From Protula sp. h YS-2021 (lineage: Eukaryota; Annelida; Polychaeta; Sabellida; Serpulidae): a stretch of DNA of 64,000 nucleotides. Location: assembly GCA_949752745.1 (NCBI GenBank), contig OX457028.1, forward strand, positions 804,420-868,419, given 5' to 3'. Shown here piece after piece: positions 48,361 through 60,338 of the stretch; the stretch's first letter is position 1, and each line of letters opens with the position of its first letter. The notes beneath the pieces were generated by a model that was not told the DNA's origin, did no database searches, and saw only the letters and a program-made list of their open reading frames with translations. Position numbers and translations under genes: made by a program.

Positions 48361-51300
48361 TTAATAATGAGACAAAATTAGAAATAAGACAGTCAAACAA
48401 TTGACCATAGATGGTGCTAGTGTTTTTCCACTATCAGTGTCACACGGTAGCTTGTCTTTGCACACGTCTTCTTCTGGGGTTCCACGTGCAAAGCTTACGT
48501 ATGGATGATTGCGACTTCTTAACCAACTAATGCCTTTCATCTGGAGACTATTGTCGTTTTGGAAATAGGTAATATTAAACAAGCACCTGTTGAAAAATGA
48601 TTCATAATCGAGTTTAATCACAAGGGAAATGTCATAATTTGCTATGTTGTTTTCAATGTCTCGAACAAATTCAGCTATTTCTCATAGATGGTCTGTCTTT
48701 AAATGAATGGCATCCAAAGTCGAGTTAAGTAATGCGGGGGAATAGTTATGTAACATAATTTCCTTAAAGACCACACGATGCTAAAATCATTACGCATAGC
48801 CTAATTTTATCAAAACTCTAACTCGAACAAGTTTATATTTCTTTTTCCTTAGTAGTGAATACTTAAAATACCGTCCGAGCAATCCCGTTGAGCAGTCCCC
48901 GGCATACTTGCTGGTGTCATTGAATGTTAATTGCTCTGCTTGCTCATAGAGTAGGAAATAGTAAGTGTGCGGAAGCTCGTCGGGGGGCAGTGGACCTCTC
49001 CAGCTTAACTCAGAGTCACACTAGTGCAAGACATAAAGATGCGAATATTCATAATGTTCCTACTAATTTCATAGCTTTAGAATGTCAATTGTCCTCCATT
49101 TCAAAAAATCAGTTACAATAGTTGCATGGACACACTTTGCTTTCTCACACTTTTACTGTTAATATTGTTCTATATTAGTGAATTTTTAATTTTAAAATGG
49201 ATGTTTTCTTACTACTAATTTACTGTCTTGCTCTGTCACGTAACAGTTGTAGGCCAGCCAGTGAAGCAGAGGCAACCCGTTTGTACCGACAGCTGCGTAC
49301 GGTACATCCGGATCCACAGAAACAAGTGTATAGTTCTTATCTACAGCATAAACATAGTGTACAAGATGCAACAAGATCCAGCAAGTCAGTTATTTTATAA
49401 TAAGTAGGCCTAACAATGAGAATGTGGTGCTGTTCGTTGCATTTTAAACATAAATAACCTCATAACAAGCATGTTGTTGCAGAACAAATCTTTTCTATAT
49501 TAGGACACATGTTATGGCTAGTGTAAAATTTGAACTAAACATATTTAAGAATGCACCTATCATATAACGACCAGCAATGCTGGAAGATGTGAATAAAAAG
49601 CATTTTACCATATATTTAAAAACATTTCAGATAAAAATTTTGCTTTGGGTGTCGAAGAACCAGAAAGCACCAAAGGCAAAAAGACAGGGGAAAGGTGCGT
49701 AGAGAACGGACAGGAGAAAAGAACAGAATTAAAGACTATCAATATAACATTAAAATAACATTAAATTTATAACACGACAAGAGACGATGATAGTCACCAA
49801 GATGCCTCGGCCGTATACTATTCTTGGTCAGAAATACGGAGATTGTATTTTCCGATCTAACCACTGCGGGCTCATATATCTGGTTACCAATAGCATTCAC
49901 GTAGAATGTCTTTTCCCTAAACAAAAAATCGCAAGCTATTAAATATTTGTCTTTATTCATTAATGAAAATGTTTTAAAATACTGTAGCAAATTTTTCAAG
50001 CCATAAGTTGTCGCAGACACCACGCTGTATTAGGTGAAACATTTTTGACGGTAAAGTGTAACCTGTTATTATTTACACTTGGAGTGTAGTAGGAAAGATT
50101 TATTTAATTGTTGGAAATTCTGTTTCTCCTTTTCTCCATTTTATTTATTGATCTATCGCATTTTTACGATTTCCTCACAATTTCTACGAGAAGGCGAGAG
50201 CTAGGAAAATGAAATTTCGCGTACTTATAGTTGATCACACAAACCTTTTCCAACCAATTAAGTCTCGAAAATGGTTGCACTTAGTTTCCGAGTCAAATGC
50301 TATTTTTCTGAAAGAATTATTTGGTGGCCTATTATTCAACTTTGATGTTATGATGACGTTTGCTATTTGGCACTTGTAATATTAATTTTAAGTTTCAAAT
50401 TACAAGGACCTGCAGTTAAACGAACTGTAAAGTTCCTAAAACACGTGTCTCAACCTTTTCCTTATCACTAGTGCTGTCAAACTCATCCATCACACATAGC
50501 AGCGGCAATCACATTGCAAAAAATTAATAGATTTCAGTACTTTGTTCTGGTGATGGTCAGTGACTGGTCAACCAGCTATCTTAGCCTTTTTATTTATTTA
50601 TTAGCTTCAGTCAATGCATAGGACCAGTAAGTTTTTAAAATTTATTATGTTTTTATATTATTGTTTTAATGAACTGAAAAATGCAACCCCATTATTTCGC
50701 AAGCTTCTTTTGCGTTATTTTGTGTCAAGCACTGTCATAAAATACACATCATCTCCCTTTATCACACATTGTCTACAAAATCCAGGAGCTGTTTTACGTT
50801 GCTTTCCACCGTTACATCCTGTTACTAGAGAACATTTGATACTTACACAAAATGGCCCATTGTTCTAATTGTAATTACCAGTTAATACAATTATTACTGT
50901 CCTTTTAAGATTTTAAGAATTATATATAAAAGAGCTAACCCACTTAATTCAAACCACAAACTAAGAGTTACACAAACTAAGAGTACTAAAGCACAAGGTA
51001 TGAGAGCTTTGAGTAATTTTTGAAGTGACCCAAATGTCACATTTTCTACATCTAGCCGTAATGTCTCTGGCCGAAATATTTGGAAACCAAAAAAAACTGT
51101 TGGCTAGAAAAATAAATCTGTTCACATGCAAGGAGGTCACAGCCATTTCTGCCAGAATGATTACTGCATTTTGCGCAAGATCAAAGTTGATGACGTTATA
51201 ATCATTTTATAACTCCAGTAAACATTGTGATATTCCATCAACCTTTGATAAAAGTCGGTACATCGAATATGTGTCGGTTCTTTGTTTAATATGGAAATTG

Positions 51301-54300
51301 AAAGAGCATCTGTCTGACGACATCAGACAGATGACGCTTAATCAAGAACAATGTAGTAGCACGCAGACGTGGAAAATATGCAGGCGTTAAGACGTTAAAA
51401 TGTTTAAAGTATCAGTGGATAGACAATTCTCTAGAGACTGCAATTAAGGTATTCTAAATCAGTAAATAAAAATTTTGAAGACAGTTTTGGATAAGAAATT
51501 TCAGAGCAGATCATGGATAATTTATTAGTATTGTTACTTTAGTTGTTGCCACATATAGAACTATATTAGGCGCATTCAAAGTAATGAAAGTATTCATTTT
51601 TGTAGTGATTGTGCATTGTGATGATTCTACTGTGTTTTCATTCAAGATCGAATTCACATACAAGCAATGTTACATCTAGGGTTTACGTTAGAAATAAATT
51701 ATATGCAATACAAAAAATGCAAAACTGTGTTATTCCTTAGCTGGATCTGCAGTTAAGGATAGAGTAATCGATCTCGATACCAAGCGATCATAGCAAAAAA
51801 ACTGAAGCCTTTGAATTTTAATTTAGGTGCTGTTTTGAAAGAATTAACACCAGATTCACAGAACGGCAATATACAACGCAAGGATGTGCTGTTGAAAGAA
51901 TACGCTGCTGATCTTGTAAATCCGATAAATAAATTTGCGAATGAATCCCTAAAATGCGCTAGGATATCGGATGGATTAAACAACACAATAATCACACCAA
52001 TTTAAAAAAAAGAAACTGCTGCCGCAAGGCTTACAGAGTAACTCTAGGACTGGTAGCGGTCTTACTTTAATGATCGCACACAACAAGTCTTGCACTGTTT
52101 CACTTTTATGCCGATGATGGAAAGCTTTGGGAGACTGCCTGTTCAAAATGTCAATTTGTCAAGAGAGATGTCTCACATTTGGAAACTGCCATCACGCATG
52201 CCTCATCGCGGATGCATGCAAATCGGCTAAACCTCAGTGAGTCAAAGACTGAATTTCTAGTCATGGAATGCCATAAATCGTGACAAGACAAAGTTTGTTA
52301 GTAAACTCTTAGGAATTCAACTATTCATGTTCCTCGTTTGTGCATAAACTCGGTGTTATGATTGTTAAATAGTTCCATTTAGAGAGGCAAATAAGGTGTA
52401 GAAAAATGTACATTCTTATTAGATAACTGTGGCAAGTCTGAAAGAATTAGACACTGGAAACTACAGACAGCTCTTCTCGACTCCACTTTTGCAACACCAT
52501 GTATGTGAATATGCAGCTTTCCAGATTGGTAAGTTGCAACAGGTTCAAAACGAAGCTGCACGGCTAGTATCTCGGAAAGAACATATCATCCATGTGTTAC
52601 CGAGCTTGCACTGGTTGCCTGTCAAACATCGCATTGACTATAAAGTAACAATGACTCTCTTCAACGTTTTGCCTAATGCTTGTCTACACTACTGGCCCGA
52701 CGAGCTGCCAGTGCCATATGAGCAACAACAGCCAGTGAGGTCTTCTCTAGCTGATGAACCACATCTCAGACTTGTCTCTGCTGATTTGTGTTGTTTTGAA
52801 GTGGCTCACCCAAGGCTATTGGGCTCGCTTCCCAAGATGCTACGCTTTATGCAATTAATATGTTCAAGAAACATTTGAAAGGCCATAATTTAAAAATTTA
52901 ACATATTAATTGGTACTATCATTATTGATTATCAGTATTGCACTTCATTCTAGAAGACAGTATTATATTTTGATTTCCATTTTAGCTTAGAGATAATTTT
53001 TTGTTGCTAGATACTTGTGTGTTAATTTTCTATTAATTTATGTACTGTTTCTATAATGTTCTTGAAGAGCGCAACACAAAAAAATTCGGTAATAATATAA
53101 TATTAATAATAATAATAATAATAATAATATAATAATAACAATAATAGTCATAATAGTCATAATAGTAACAATAGTATTAACAATAATTAAAAGAAGAAGA
53201 ACAAGAGCAAGAACAAGAAGAACAAGAAGAACAAGAATCAACGTTGTGACTGCGTTACAAATGAAAATAAAAAAACTTTTATATAAGCCAATTTTCCAGC
53301 GCCTTTACAACATCGCGCCAAAAACGTATTAATCTGTGGTAGCTACCAATCAAATTGCTAAATTTAATATTCGATCTGGCAATACCTCGTCGTAACCAGA
53401 TATCGGCGTTTTATCAACGTCAAAATGTTTAATGTTACATAGCATGTCAAAAGCTGTTTTTCGTGGCGTTTTAGTGCAATTGGGGAGTGACACTACTTTC
53501 AAAATAGGAATAAGCGGCATACTTGATTTTCGTAATTTTAAGGCCCAAGTGTAATTTTGACTACTCTGTCGGTCCAACATTGAGCAGTTTAATTTGGATT
53601 TTGTCAAAGTAATATGGTGAATTAAGTTCCTAAATTAATTATATAAAATAAAAACGGTGGCATAAATACTCACGGATAATGATATGTGTCACAGCAATAC
53701 TCAAATTCAAAGTCATGGTTTGTAACTTGTACTCTGATCCAAATACTAAGTGTTGTTTCATCAGGGATAAATGGGCGAATGTGGTTTGTTTCCAGTTCTA
53801 AGATGAAAACATCAAATGCTAAGATTTCTTTTTAATACCGCTGCTCACATCAATTACTTTCTATTGCTTTGCACTATCCGAGGCTTTTACGTGTGAATCC
53901 CAGATATATCTTAAAATTTGCTCTAAATGACCATGAAGGACAACAGTTAATAGTAAACATATCAACGCCAAACCTTACAGCTATGTAAATTAAGAAAACT
54001 CTCCCAAGCAGAGCAAGGGAAAAGTGAAGGCTGACGAGTCTGGTGCTTTTGGAATAAAATAACGTTTCTTTTGGTTAAATTATAAGAACGTCTTGTTTTG
54101 ATATATTCGAATCAATTCATAATATACAGCATTCCTTCGGATAAATTCAAATATTCCAACAAAAGTAGATGAAAATACAAATTTTTATATATTAATAAAA
54201 AATAAAACGGGAACAATTTACTGAGTTTATTTTCAGTATTCCGGGAAATCTATTTACCATTCTGAACCAGTGCAGCACAATTCTCTAAGAGTCCGGGGCG

Positions 54301-57300
54301 ATAGGATTTTATATTTTCTAGGCCATAAGCATCAAATGCAGTCAGTATCCAGCTCATTCCAATCGGTCCTAAATGATAAATTGCATATTTATAAACGGAA
54401 TAGAACTTAACAACTCAAAGATCAGGTGCTTTGATCTAAAGAGAGTTATTCTTGTCTTTTGAACGTTTGTTCGTTTCATAAAATAAGGTTTGGTTTACTT
54501 TAACTAACTAATCAAGTAATGAATGTACGAAAAGGTCCGTATGCGTAAGTCGAGAGCGACAGGAGCTCAGGAAAAAACTTACCAATCAAGTTATGACTCA
54601 GTGAAAAGTCGGTGATGCTAAAGTCATCCGACTCGTGGACGACGCGCTCTTTCCACTCCTGTGACAGACTGATACGGTCCTGTTGCTTGAACAATAAGAA
54701 TGCATAAGGCGTCACCTCGGAACGAAAGTTCAACGGTCCCTGGTATGGCTTTTCTACCTGCAATATCAATAGTTAGAAACAATATGTAAAAATGGGAAAC
54801 GGGACGGGTGTAAGAATGTTTCAAAGGTGTCTGCGTCTGTGAAACCCATTTGTTAAATTGAATCAATCCATTCTTGTAGGTTTGAGGTGTCGAATGTGCA
54901 AATAAGCGCTCCATTATCACCGAAAAAGGACGGGTTTATTACATTACCGAAGCCTTAGAAAATCCCTCCGTAAAACGGTAATCTTGTCAAGGGAAGTAAA
55001 GCAGATATGCATTTAGCTAAAGCATTTATTTTTCACCATGCCAATTAAATATCACAAACTTAATACCTCTGCAATCGTAATGTATTCTGTATCTATAAAA
55101 AAATTATAGTTTAATTTTATTTACATCTGCTTGATCTATTTCGTTCCTTGGTATATTTATGAACATGCCACCAAGCAAATGTGACCCTGTGTCCTCTACA
55201 ATGATTGTATAAAGAGAGTCTGTTGCTGCCCATGTCATATCCGGCTGCTTGCGCATGTGCCACGGTGTGTATGTCATGTCAGACAGTGGGTCTATACGGA
55301 ATGTAGACGTCGTATCTGTTACGTACTTGTTATCACAGCCTGTGTATTCGCCTAAATTACAAACATGGCTTAACATGATACAATCTTGAACTATTAAAAG
55401 GTTAACATAATTTTAACAACTATTGTCAATGAAACTGACCGACACCAAGCCGCAACACAAAAAAAACAGTTCTGTCACAGAGGCATTTGTATTGACACGT
55501 AGAATACTTCTTGCACATCTACAAATGGTAGGTTACCACAGCAGCTGTATTTGCCCCAGTATTTGGGATACAGAATATACAAATTCATGTACCTCAAGCT
55601 GAAGTGTGAAGCACATTACCTAAGTTTAATGGCCTGTCACAAACAAACGGGTATACGTATCGACAAGTAAAATAACTACAAGTGGTGAAGAATATTTTAG
55701 TATGTGCATAGCAATAGTATTCGCCCCCGTGTTTTAGATACAGAATATATAATTCATATACCTCTGTAATATATTATACAAGTTTGATAGCCTGTCACGA
55801 GTGGACGTATCCGCACATAAAATACCTCCTACTCATAAAAAATGGGGTAAAATATTACAAAGCAATTATATTCGGCCCCATATCTCAGATACATATTACG
55901 CCAAATTATGCATAGCCAACTGTCGACATACAGACAGATGGATAAAGGGACAGACAAACCCCGAATACTATAGTCCCCCGCTTAGTGTTACGTGGAGGCG
56001 GCGGAATGAAAATATCATTATTGTATACAGATATGAAAGCTTTTTTCAAACAGAAAGTTTTCTCATAAACATTGTTTCATAATTCCTGCTATTAAAAATT
56101 ATTGTTATGTTTGCATCATGATTTTACCGGGCTGGGACGAGACGCTTAGATCAAGATAAGTGTCAACCAGTGCTGGGTTGAAGTCATCGAGGAGTATGCT
56201 GGCGATGCTGTTATCTCGCAAAGGGTATGGATTGTAACACGCTATATCATCGCGCTCCGCTCCTCGACACCTCTCCACATAGCTCATGCCAAAGAAAAAT
56301 CTAAAACGTCACAAATACACGCCAACATTTTTTTAAATATTAACGCCTCGACATTAACGTGTTTTGTCTGTAGTAACTCACCTAAAAGTGTCTTGCTATG
56401 TAGCTACGATGGTTTCGAGACACACTACCAGGTTCTGTATTTTGTCTGAGCATGTTCGATTTACTCACCTTTCAGTGTCTTGCGCTGTAGCTACGATTGC
56501 TTTGAGACACGCAGCTAGGTCCTGGGCTCTGTTTGATGCAGAGCATTCCGTTGTTTCCGCGGTAAAACATCCAGTAACTATAAGCAGACAATCATCTCTA
56601 TCTGTCTATTTTACAAAAATGTAGCTGTAGAAATGCGGAACAATAACTGATGATTGAGAAGTCTTGATAATCGTTGGATGATGTGAAAACCATTCCCTGT
56701 ATTACTTCGAGGTCATTAAATTTTTTTTTAATTCTCAGCTTAAACATCGCTACCTTCCTTGGCTTCATTTTCAAACTCTCTGTCTCCCTCTCTCTTTCTA
56801 TCTATCTATCTATCTTTCTATCTATCTCACTGTCGGCCATCTTAAAGCGTAGCTACACCGTTGCATTTCAACTTCAGAGTGAAGCTATAGTATTGGTTTT
56901 GATAAATATTTTAGAAAGTGTTAAGACATTAAAACAATATATTATAAGTTACTTTTATGAACCTTCGACCTGTGCTAACCTCGACTTGTATCACCCTTGA
57001 CTTGTATCAACTATCTACCTGTATTAACCCCAAAACTGTATCACTCTCGACCTGCATTTCGACCTTTAAGCTGGCTAGACATAGTTTAAGTTATTTTACA
57101 CAAAATGACCAGCCATTGCTCCATTTGTTAAAATGAACATGACTATCTATTGGTCAATTTTTTTACTCGAGGCTTGTCAGCTTTTTTCCCTTGAACCTGG
57201 CAAGCTAGTATTTTAGTTGATTTACATAAAATTAGCTAGCTATTGCTTATATATTCCATGGGAATAAATACAGACTCATTTCTTTTATGTGTGAACAGTC

Positions 57301-58024
57301 TCAACAAGCTCAACGCTCAACTACAAAACTACATTAGAAGTTGACAAACATATTCACTGGTCATTTTGCGAGATTTGTTTCTGATCCCGCTCATGTTTGG
57401 AAAGGTGACACAAGATTGTTTGATTAAAGAATTCATTATTTGTGGTCTCAAACTGCAGCTAAAACAAAACTTGAATGTAATAGAAACATTATCGACATAT
57501 TTTTCTGCCTCAACCATTTTTTTTAGATTTATAGAAGGCAATGCAGATTGAAATTTTTCTAACATCATAAAACAGTACACGGAAGTCAATTAAAAGGACT
57601 TGCGCAATATTTTTTGTTTGTTTACACACGAACAATTTTTTGTCTTTTCATTATCCGATCTAAAAAGCACAATTTATTAGATCATCACACCCTCACAACA
57701 GAAGTTTTTAAGCCATAGGCGAAAGAAGACTGTCAAAAATATTTTTACGCAAACTGCGCAAAAAGTGCTCAGCATTAGTAAGCCATGAAGGTCGGTAAGT
57801 GTAATAAGCACCACACAAAATATTAGTTTATTTACTTTTTTATCCGATTGACAGTTATACATGTTATAGTTCACGATTTAGGGTATGGCTTTCTAATCAA
57901 ATAGGGTAATGATTTTAACTGATGTGTTTTCTCAGTCCTTGTCAGTTTCCAAAGCAAAGATTATAAGCAAATAATAATAATTTAACTTGTTACCTGTTAG
58001 TAAGATAGTAAATATCCGAAGCAT
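48361..58024 (-). CDS. Secreted tandem PEBP-domain protein, 11 exons
   Basis: Eleven exons in transcription order: 58024-57994, 56577-56469, 56300-56128, 55351-55125, 54757-54583, 54368-54258, 53797-53674, 49916-49798, 49340-49213, 49020-48872 and 48586-48361. Every donor is GT, every acceptor AG, and all phases agree: 1572 nt, 523 residues. The signal peptide (MLRIFTILLTVTGC) is split by intron 1. A Cys-containing N-terminal region follows. Domain 1 (about 110-275) has SLYTIIVEDTG (151-160) and PYAFLLFKQQ (near 197-206). Domain 2 (about 317-475) has NYTLVSVDPDVP (359-370), PLLHWLAYN (380-388) and PLPPDELPHTYYFLLYEQ (409-426). The last 15 residues are hydrophobic after a Ser/Gly-rich stretch, so a GPI anchor is possible. 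PEBP folds bind anionic ligands such as phospholipid headgroups. Domain 1 lacks the DPD and His-Trp pocket; domain 2 keeps it. In exon 6 the donor GTAAATAG contains an in-frame stop, so without splicing a one-domain protein would result. Confidence 0.85.
51307..51333. repeat. Perfect 11 bp hairpin
   Basis: CATCTGTCTGA, a 5-base loop, then TCAGACAGATG. It lies in PEBP intron 7 upstream of the LINE remnant. Confidence 0.85.
51750..53115 (+). pseudogene. L2/CR1-like LINE remnant in PEBP intron 7
   Basis: Plus-strand (antisense to the host gene) fragments: EYAADLVNPINKFANESL (51900-51950, reverse transcriptase start), then after decayed sequence a 149-residue frame (52429-52878). That frame has QIGKLQQVQNEAARLVS, LPSLHWLPVKHRIDYKV and VAHPRLLGSLP, the conserved C-terminal block of L2-type LINEs. 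A tail of AAT triplets follows at 53098-53130. The fragments between (TKFVSKLLGIQL-like) fit the same ORF. Confidence 0.85.
53098..53240. repeat. AAT-triplet tail and AAG/AAC-rich microsatellite
   Basis: AAT triplets form the LINE 3' tail. They pass into ATAGTC repeats and then AGAACAAGA repeats. Confidence 0.9.
56377..56462 (-). pseudogene. Decayed duplicate of PEBP exon 2
   Basis: About 80 bp directly 3' of exon 2, in the coding direction, repeat the second half of that exon and its donor. Shared blocks include ATCGTAGCTACA, CAAGACACT and GTGAGT. In the exon's frame GCG has become a TAG stop in the copy. Its own donor is intact but no acceptor precedes it, so it should be skipped as part of intron 2. 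Confidence 0.75.
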
Positions 58025-58980
58025 TTTTCCCTTTTGTATATTTTGGACATAACACAGTAAGTAATGTGACGCTATTTGTAATATTTTGACCCTATCAAAA
58101 CCTGTTTGTATATCACATACAGTAAATTCCGGTACCAAAGTTCAACCATGAACAAGTCAATGCACTTTAGCAGACACATTTCACTTACTTTTTATATTAT
58201 TTCTTCTCTCTATTTAAAACTACCTTCCATAAATCATTTTATTCTGACAAGCGCCTTGACTAAACTGTTTCAATGACAACATGTTATTTCACCCACCGCC
58301 ACACACGCTAAATATGCAATGCATTTACACATATTTTCTGTTTATGTTCCTAGCGTATCTTCATTCTTTTGAGTCGCATCTCATGCAGCCATTTCACCTG
58401 TTTACAAGTGTAGATAATAGTATTATGACACGCTCGAGTTTGCATATCATTTGCATGTCATTGGGAAATCAAGTACATATAATTTGTATACCTTTTGCAT
58501 AGTAGTTGTGTCTTTTACACAGCACAGTAAGCAGCTAGTAGACGGATTGTTTGTTTGTTTACTTGTTTGGTCTTTCATGTCCCGTTCAGCAACTGGGATG
58601 GCTATACGCACTTGTTGAAGGAACATATGGTGGAAAAGAAGAAAAAATGAAGAAATAATAACAGAACAGCGAGGAACAGTGAAATTCCGATTAGTTGCCT
58701 CCTATGACATGACCGTAAATTTGTCCAAATTTGTGTAGATATAAAACAACATTTCTGGATGCTGACCTCCCTCTCCCTGGCGATAATTTGTGATCGTGGT
58801 AAGTTACGTTTCAGAGAAGTTTGATCCCTTTTCATTTGCAGACCCCTCCTAATGACCGATCAATCTCTGAAGACTATCTATGTTGATTGTGGTGCTTATC
58901 ACTGTGAGCTGTATGTGCAATGACACTAAGAAAGTTGGACCACTGGGCTTATGTAGGCCTTAAGCACTGTGAATCATCTC
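58025..58980. other. Upstream of the PEBP gene, no other gene recognised
   Basis: The PEBP promoter should lie just above 58024; no clear TATA box was identified. Further up the sequence approaches Polinton C. A stretch near 58800-58960 may already be Polinton but shows no firm motif. Confidence 0.4.
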
Positions 58981-59376
58981 ACGTTCCTACCATGGATATT
59001 GCCGACATTCCCAAGACATCATCAGCTGAACCCCTCCCCCCTACGGCGAGAAACTGCATACTTTTAAGTTTCAGATAATTCTGAACAAGTTTCATTTCAA
59101 AGCCTTGGACTCGCCCCTGCCTGGGCGATAATATGGAATTTTTGCACATTTTATCGTTTCAGACAACTCTGAGCAACGTTCATTTTTGGAGTCGCCAACT
59201 ATGGATATATAGTATTTTAGGCAGACATGCCAATTTCAGGAGCACTTCAAAACGACTGGATCAATTTCAACCATTCTTTCACCATAATGTTCAACACGAG
59301 TTTATGTTTGTAGTCATGATGTTATTAATGAAGTCGTGTATCTAAATTCCAAACGACTATAATTTTAAACTACTGC

Positions 59377-60338
59377 AATTTTCATCATTTACCATCAAGA
59401 CAATGAAATGATGGCATGAATATCCCAAATCAAGAAGTGAAATGTGGATGGTGTCATGTATTACTGCCAAACTTAGATGAATTTGAGAGACATTTATGTG
59501 AAAAGTGATTGCCTTTCGCAAAGAAAGAGGACTTATTGCGTTGGTTTCCATGTCTTCAGCAATGCTGAATCATATGCAGATCATACATGTGATGATACTC
59601 ATGGAACACCAATGCAAAACAGATGTATAAAAAGATTAGCTAATGACTCAGACCCACCTCCCGCAAAGAAACAAAAGAAGACAAAACTTAAGAAGGATGC
59701 AAAGTAAGCGGGTAAAGGTAGAAGAATAAGCCTTGGTGGACATGCACATCAAGAAGTTTTTGAACCTGAAAATGGATCTGACATGTTAACGGAAATACGA
59801 CAGCAAGAAAATCGCACCACACGACATTTTAAAGATTAATTAGACAATGGAATAAAATGGCACATAGTCATTTTAGCTCGATTCAAGAAAATAATATAAC
59901 AGATGAACAGAGGCTGGTGGAAGAACGTGTGGATAACAATATTTTTTAGTTCTGTCAATAAATAGATATTGATAACGTTTTGCCAAATGACTTCAAGGAT
60001 CTGGATGAGTGTTGAATAACATTCTTCAGACTGAAGTTTATACAGCTACATTAGAACCTCATACAGCTACATTAGGCCTCCAGCAACATTGAGTTGCCAA
60101 TGAAGATAAAGAAGACTGAAGGTGTAATCAACATCAACACATTTAACAAGTACGTTGATCTACATTAGCTCATCTTCATCCGTGCATGACCATGCAAGTT
60201 CAGTATAAAAGCATAAACCGTTTGAACATGAACTGAATGTGGAAGATATAACATTTCATACACCAATTCGTCATATTCCTAAATTTGAGAAGAAGAACAA
60301 CAACATTGCCATCACTATGTTTGGTTGGGAAAATTAAG
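59377..60338 (+). pseudogene. Polinton DNA polymerase B, N-terminal part (copy C)
   Basis: Decayed fragments in polymerase order: a Cys-x2-Cys...His zinc-like segment (KCGWCHVLLPNLDEFERHLC, near 59440-59500), a basic linker with DPPPAKKQKKTKLKK (59650-59700), and ITFHTPIRHIPKFEKKNN with ITMFGWE (60250-60330). The last matches the block that precedes the exonuclease domain in Polinton polymerases. Several stops are present. It is interrupted at 60338 by the LINE. Confidence 0.75.

Noticed and set aside
48361..48621. 86-residue minus-strand frame starting MIKLDYESFF as a small gene
   Set aside because: A strong acceptor (TTTTTCAACAG) inside it starts the real last exon of the PEBP gene at 48586, in the phase required by exon 10. 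The upstream part is intron.
50614..50868. 84-residue plus-strand frame in PEBP intron 7
   Set aside because: No family motif, no splice context, and composition like the surrounding intron.
54250..54368. Ending the PEBP gene at the TAG at 54250-54252
   Set aside because: The stop lies within a GTAAAT donor, and splicing there joins in phase to an exon at 53674-53797 and on to a second PEBP domain. A short isoform remains possible and is reported as a finding.
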